From the NCBI RefSeq assembly GCF_024055575.1, contig NZ_JAMXOE010000025.1:30693-94692 (forward strand): DNA of 64,000 nt, read 5' to 3'. The stretch's first letter is position 1, and every line of letters starts with the position of its first letter. The stretch is from Mucilaginibacter flavidus. Its GTDB lineage: Bacteria > Bacteroidota > Bacteroidia > Sphingobacteriales > Sphingobacteriaceae. Position numbers and translations under genes: made by a program. A model generated the notes under the pieces. It worked only from the letters and a program-made list of their open reading frames with translations, was not told where the DNA came from and did not search any database. Below are positions 61,307 to 64,000 of the stretch, piece by piece.

Positions 61307-61819
61307 ATGAAAAACGAAGAGCTTGCGAGAGAGGCAGATCAAACTTTGACAGAATTAATAGCATTGGCAAGAACCGTACCTGTTGAAAAATTTAACATCG
61401 TACCTTTTGACGGTAGCTGGACTGCCGGGCAGCTAACTCAACACATGGTGATGTCGAATTCGGGTTTTGCCGATTTGCTGAATGGCCCGGTAAAAGACAC
61501 CGAAAGGGCGCCGGATGCCGCAGTTGAAGGAATAAAAAGCACGTTCCTGAATTTCGATATTAAAATTCAAACCCCTGATTTTATACTTCCTGAGGAAAAA
61601 AATTATGACAAAGATGGGTTACTTGCGGCATTATCAGGTATTAAAGCCGACATAGTCACATCAGCCGCCACGCTTGATTTATCAAAAACCTGTCTTTCAT
61701 TTGAATTGCCGGTACTAGGGTACGTAACCCGGCTGGAGGCTGGTAGCTTTGTGATTTGCCATACGCAGCGGCATATACACCAATTAAAAAATATTTGTAC
61801 TAAACTTATGACGAACTAA
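61307..61819 (+). CDS. DinB family protein
   Basis: The 170-residue protein is a DinB/YfiT-like four-helix bundle. The metal histidines are visible: QLTQHMVMSN (His near residue 47) and the C-terminal pair in HTQRHIHQLKNI. The family includes thiol transferases and hydrolases; the reaction is unknown here. It lies between the two DoxX-like paralogues, 10 nt after the first. A heptad repeat begins in its stop codon. Confidence 0.88.
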   Translation: MKNEELAREADQTLTELIALARTVPVEKFNIVPFDGSWTAGQLTQHMVMSNSGFADLLNGPVKDTERAPDAAVEGIKSTFLNFDIKIQTPDFILPEEKNYDKDGLLAALSGIKADIVTSAATLDLSKTCLSFELPVLGYVTRLEAGSFVICHTQRHIHQLKNICTKLMTN

Positions 61820-61957
61820 GAACCAAGAGTCAAGAATCAAGAGCCATGACGAAAAAAAATAAAATCTATAACAAAACAATACTTACAGGGTAGATTTTAA
61901 ATGAATACAAGATAAGCTACGCCCCTTATTTTTATCTTGATTCTTGTTTTTGACCCT
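61818..61957. repeat. AAGA heptad repeat with inverted partner
   Basis: AAGAACC-AAGAGTC-AAGAATC-AAGAGCC (61818-61845), four 7-nt words. CAAGAATCAAGA (61831-61842) pairs exactly with TCTTGATTCTTG (61935-61946), and the right side continues TTTTTGACCC. It fills the DinB-DoxX gap. Confidence 0.8.
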
Positions 61958-62011
61958 TATACAGCCAAATATTATATAATCACTTTATTTAACTTACATT
62001 AAATTATTACG

Positions 62012-62398
62012 ATGAAAAAAATTAACATTATCTATTGGTTATCAACCGGTTTGATACTGGCAATGATGCTCCTTTCGGGAGTTATGAGCATAATAAACGG
62101 CCCAAAATCCATAGAAATGATGCACGACCATTTAGGTTATCCTAATTACTTCACTGTGTTTCTAGGCGTAGCGAAGATATTAGGCATAATCGCAATACTG
62201 GTTCCTGGTTTCCCTAAATTAAAAGAATGGGTTTATGCCGGTTTCACTTTTGATTTGCTGGGTGCGACCTATTCGTTCATTGCGGTAAAAGACCCGATTA
62301 GCAGTCTTGCATTTTTCCCGGTGCTTTTTGCACTATTAATAGTCTCTTATATTTATTTCCATAAAAAATTGGCCGCTAAGGCTTCGAGCCCGGCCTGA
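62012..62398 (+). CDS. DoxX-like family membrane protein (copy B)
   Basis: The 128-residue protein has four membrane segments. HDHLGYPNYFTVFLGVAKILGIIAIL and FPKLKEWVYAGFTFDLLGATYS match copy A block by block, so the two arose by duplication with DinB between them. It is followed after 8 nt by the MATE gene, probably in one operon. Confidence 0.88.
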   Translation: MKKINIIYWLSTGLILAMMLLSGVMSIINGPKSIEMMHDHLGYPNYFTVFLGVAKILGIIAILVPGFPKLKEWVYAGFTFDLLGATYSFIAVKDPISSLAFFPVLFALLIVSYIYFHKKLAAKASSPA

Positions 62399-62406
62399 AA
62401 ATTATC

Positions 62407-63825
62407 ATGACCGAATCAACAACATCAATAAATAAAACAAAACGTTTTTTTTCATTATTAAAACAAGCCATAAATGGCAAAACTGAGCAAGATTATACCA
62501 TAGGCAGCATCCGAAAGGCAGTGTTCCTGCTGGCCATCCCCATGATTACGGAGATGATAATGGAATCGGTATTTGCCCTGGTAGATATCTACTTTGTAGG
62601 TAAAATAGGTAACGCTGCGGTAGCAACGCTTGCTTTAACAGAATCAGTTCTTAGCCTTGTTTATTCAGTAGCCATTGGCTTAAGTATGGCTGCAACCGCG
62701 CTGGTTGCCCGCCGCGTAGGCGAGAAAAATTTGGACGGAGCAGCACATGCAGGCATGCAAACTATCTTATTCTCAACCGTACTTTCGTTAATAATATCGT
62801 TCACCGGCGTTAATTTTGCAGGAACAATATTGCACCTGATGGGTGCCAGCGACCGGATGATTGCTGAGAACATTGCGTATACGCGCATCATGTTTGGCGG
62901 TAACATCGTTATCATGCTGTTGTTCCTCATCAATGGTATCTTCCGTGGCGCTGGTGATGCCAGTATTGCCATGCGCAGCCTGATAATTGCAAATGTTTGC
63001 AACATTATTTTATGCCCAGTGCTTATCTACGGGTTAGGGCCAATTCCGGCATTAGGTATAAAAGGCGCGGCAATTGCAACTACCACGGGCAGGGGCATAG
63101 GCGTCTGTTACCAAATGTATCGGCTGTTTGTCCGCAAGGGTCTGCTGCATTTTTACGCTGCCCAAATACGGCCGCATAAAGAGTTGCTTATCCAAATTGT
63201 AAAGATAGGTAGTACAGGCACTATCCAGTTCCTGGTAAGTTCAGCAAGCTGGATCTTTTTAGCAAGGCTGATGGCGGGATTTGGTGAAGGTGCCATGGCC
63301 GGGTACCAGGTGGCTATACGGATGCTGATATTCTTCCTGCTACCGGCATGGGGATTAAGCAATGCGGCTGCAACCTTAACTGGCCAAAACCTTGGCGCAG
63401 GGAAACCCGAGCGCGCCGAACAAAGTGTTAAAACAACGGCGGGCTACTCTGTGATATACATGGTGTGCGTAAGCCTGTTCTTTTTCCTGCTTGGTACGCC
63501 TGTAGTAAACTTTATGAACAGCGATCCGCAGGCGCGACACTTTGCTATACAGGCATTACAAATAATCAGCCTGGGTTACGTGTTTTTCGGCATCGAAATG
63601 GTGATGATGAACGCCTTTAACGGGGCCGGGGATACGCAAACGCCAACTTTGGTTAATCTTATTGCGTTTTGGCTATTCCAGATACCGGTGGCTTGGGTAT
63701 TGAGTACACATTTTATAAAAGAGCCGAGGGGCGTTTTTTATGCTGTATTAATTTCGCAGGTAGTAGCTGCGGGATTAAGCTATTACCTGTTTAAAAAAGG
63801 CAGGTGGAAGAGGGTAAAAGTTTAG
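62407..63825 (+). CDS. MATE family multidrug/metabolite efflux protein
   Basis: The 472-residue protein has 12 membrane segments in two halves. The first half begins IRKAVFLLAIPMITEMIMESVFALVDIYFVGKIGNAAVATLALTESV, typical of MATE, and the second has GAMAGYQVAIRMLIFFLLPAWGLSNAAATLTGQNLGAGKPERAEQSV. It would exchange sodium or protons for drugs or metabolites. A charged N-terminal tail of about 45 residues precedes the first span. It starts 8 nt after the second DoxX-like gene. Confidence 0.95.
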   Translation: MTESTTSINKTKRFFSLLKQAINGKTEQDYTIGSIRKAVFLLAIPMITEMIMESVFALVDIYFVGKIGNAAVATLALTESVLSLVYSVAIGLSMAATALVARRVGEKNLDGAAHAGMQTILFSTVLSLIISFTGVNFAGTILHLMGASDRMIAENIAYTRIMFGGNIVIMLLFLINGIFRGAGDASIAMRSLIIANVCNIILCPVLIYGLGPIPALGIKGAAIATTTGRGIGVCYQMYRLFVRKGLLHFYAAQIRPHKELLIQIVKIGSTGTIQFLVSSASWIFLARLMAGFGEGAMAGYQVAIRMLIFFLLPAWGLSNAAATLTGQNLGAGKPERAEQSVKTTAGYSVIYMVCVSLFFFLLGTPVVNFMNSDPQARHFAIQALQIISLGYVFFGIEMVMMNAFNGAGDTQTPTLVNLIAFWLFQIPVAWVLSTHFIKEPRGVFYAVLISQVVAAGLSYYLFKKGRWKRVKV

Positions 63826-63981
63826 GTTAACAACTTAATATGAGTTCGAAATAAGCAAAGCGATTCGCCTCACCCCAAACCCTTCTCCAAAGAGTAATAG
63901 CCTATCATTAGACAGGGGCAATAATTGGTAAGGCACATTTATTAATTAATATGTCGAATATCGATTTGTTACCCCGGTAAT

Positions 63982-63989
63982 TATATTTG
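63982..63989 (+). promoter_or_regulatory. -7 box near the right edge
   Basis: TATATTTG matches TAnnTTTG exactly. A TTTG lies 13 bases upstream, too close for a good -33. The gene it might serve is outside the window. Confidence 0.3.
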
Positions 63990-64000
63990 AAAGTAAATTC

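Noticed and set aside
1..64000. tRNA, rRNA, CRISPR array, insertion sequence or integrase
   Set aside because: I looked for tRNA T-arm patterns, regularly spaced identical repeats with unique spacers, and transposase or recombinase motifs and found none. The heptad repeats are not CRISPR: units are too short, there are no unique spacers and no cas genes.

Overview
The window looks like a chromosomal segment of a Sphingobacteriaceae-type Bacteroidota, most like Mucilaginibacter or Pedobacter. This rests on the SusC/SusD pair, a GH92 enzyme, large Bacteroidota-style LptD and Amidase_3 proteins, -7 promoter boxes of the TAnnTTTG type, general lack of Shine-Dalgarno sequences, and several TTG starts. 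No rRNA, tRNA, CRISPR array, insertion sequence or prophage was recognised. Genus is inferred from gene style, not from a marker gene.

Layout. 0.2-1.4 kb: two small membrane proteins. 1.5-8.6 kb (minus): an apparent operon of SusC-like receptor, SusD-like lipoprotein, arylsulfotransferase-like lipoprotein and a TsdA-like dihaem cytochrome c, preceded by a 793-base spacer with two CAAACGTTTG palindromes. 9.4-12.4 kb: cupin, orphan substrate-binding lipoprotein, HpcH/HpaI aldolase and an unknown partner, ending in a 17-bp terminator stem. 12.5-16.3 kb: Crp/Fnr regulator, two tandem paralogous methyltransferases and a SulP transporter, then the remnant of a histidine kinase. 16.6-23.2 kb: unknown protein, GH92 enzyme, TlpA-like thioredoxin, nitrilase-family amidase and YajQ. 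23.5-27.2 kb: ppk1-ppx, a possible small RNA unit, ubiX. 27.2-32.2 kb: clan GH-A-like glycosidase, ABC exporter, membrane-anchored coiled-coil protein and SAM hydrolase. 32.3-43.5 kb: housekeeping genes phoH, purC, STAS protein, rnz, mlaD, amidase, lptD, cinA and a 2-oxoacid dehydrogenase E2. 43.9-46.2 kb: repeat lipoprotein and GT87-like membrane protein. 46.3-50.5 kb (minus): a complete methionine unit, with promoter, SAM-I riboswitch, short ORF ending in a Cys-rich tail, metY, metX, hom and terminator. 50.6-63.8 kb: small stress or metabolic proteins (OsmC, frameshifted DinB-like gene, OmpA, SRPBCC, SatP, gpmA, PEP mutase-like, YitT), then a cluster of SRPBCC, lipocalin-like, DoxX, DinB, DoxX and MATE genes.

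The two signals I consider most worth following are, first, the methionine leader, where a SAM-I riboswitch is followed by a 38-codon ORF ending with Cys-Ile-Cys-Cys before metY. Second, at least six spacers carry differently worded, roughly 7-nt-period iterated repeats that fold back on an inverted partner; several families share this architecture without sharing sequence.
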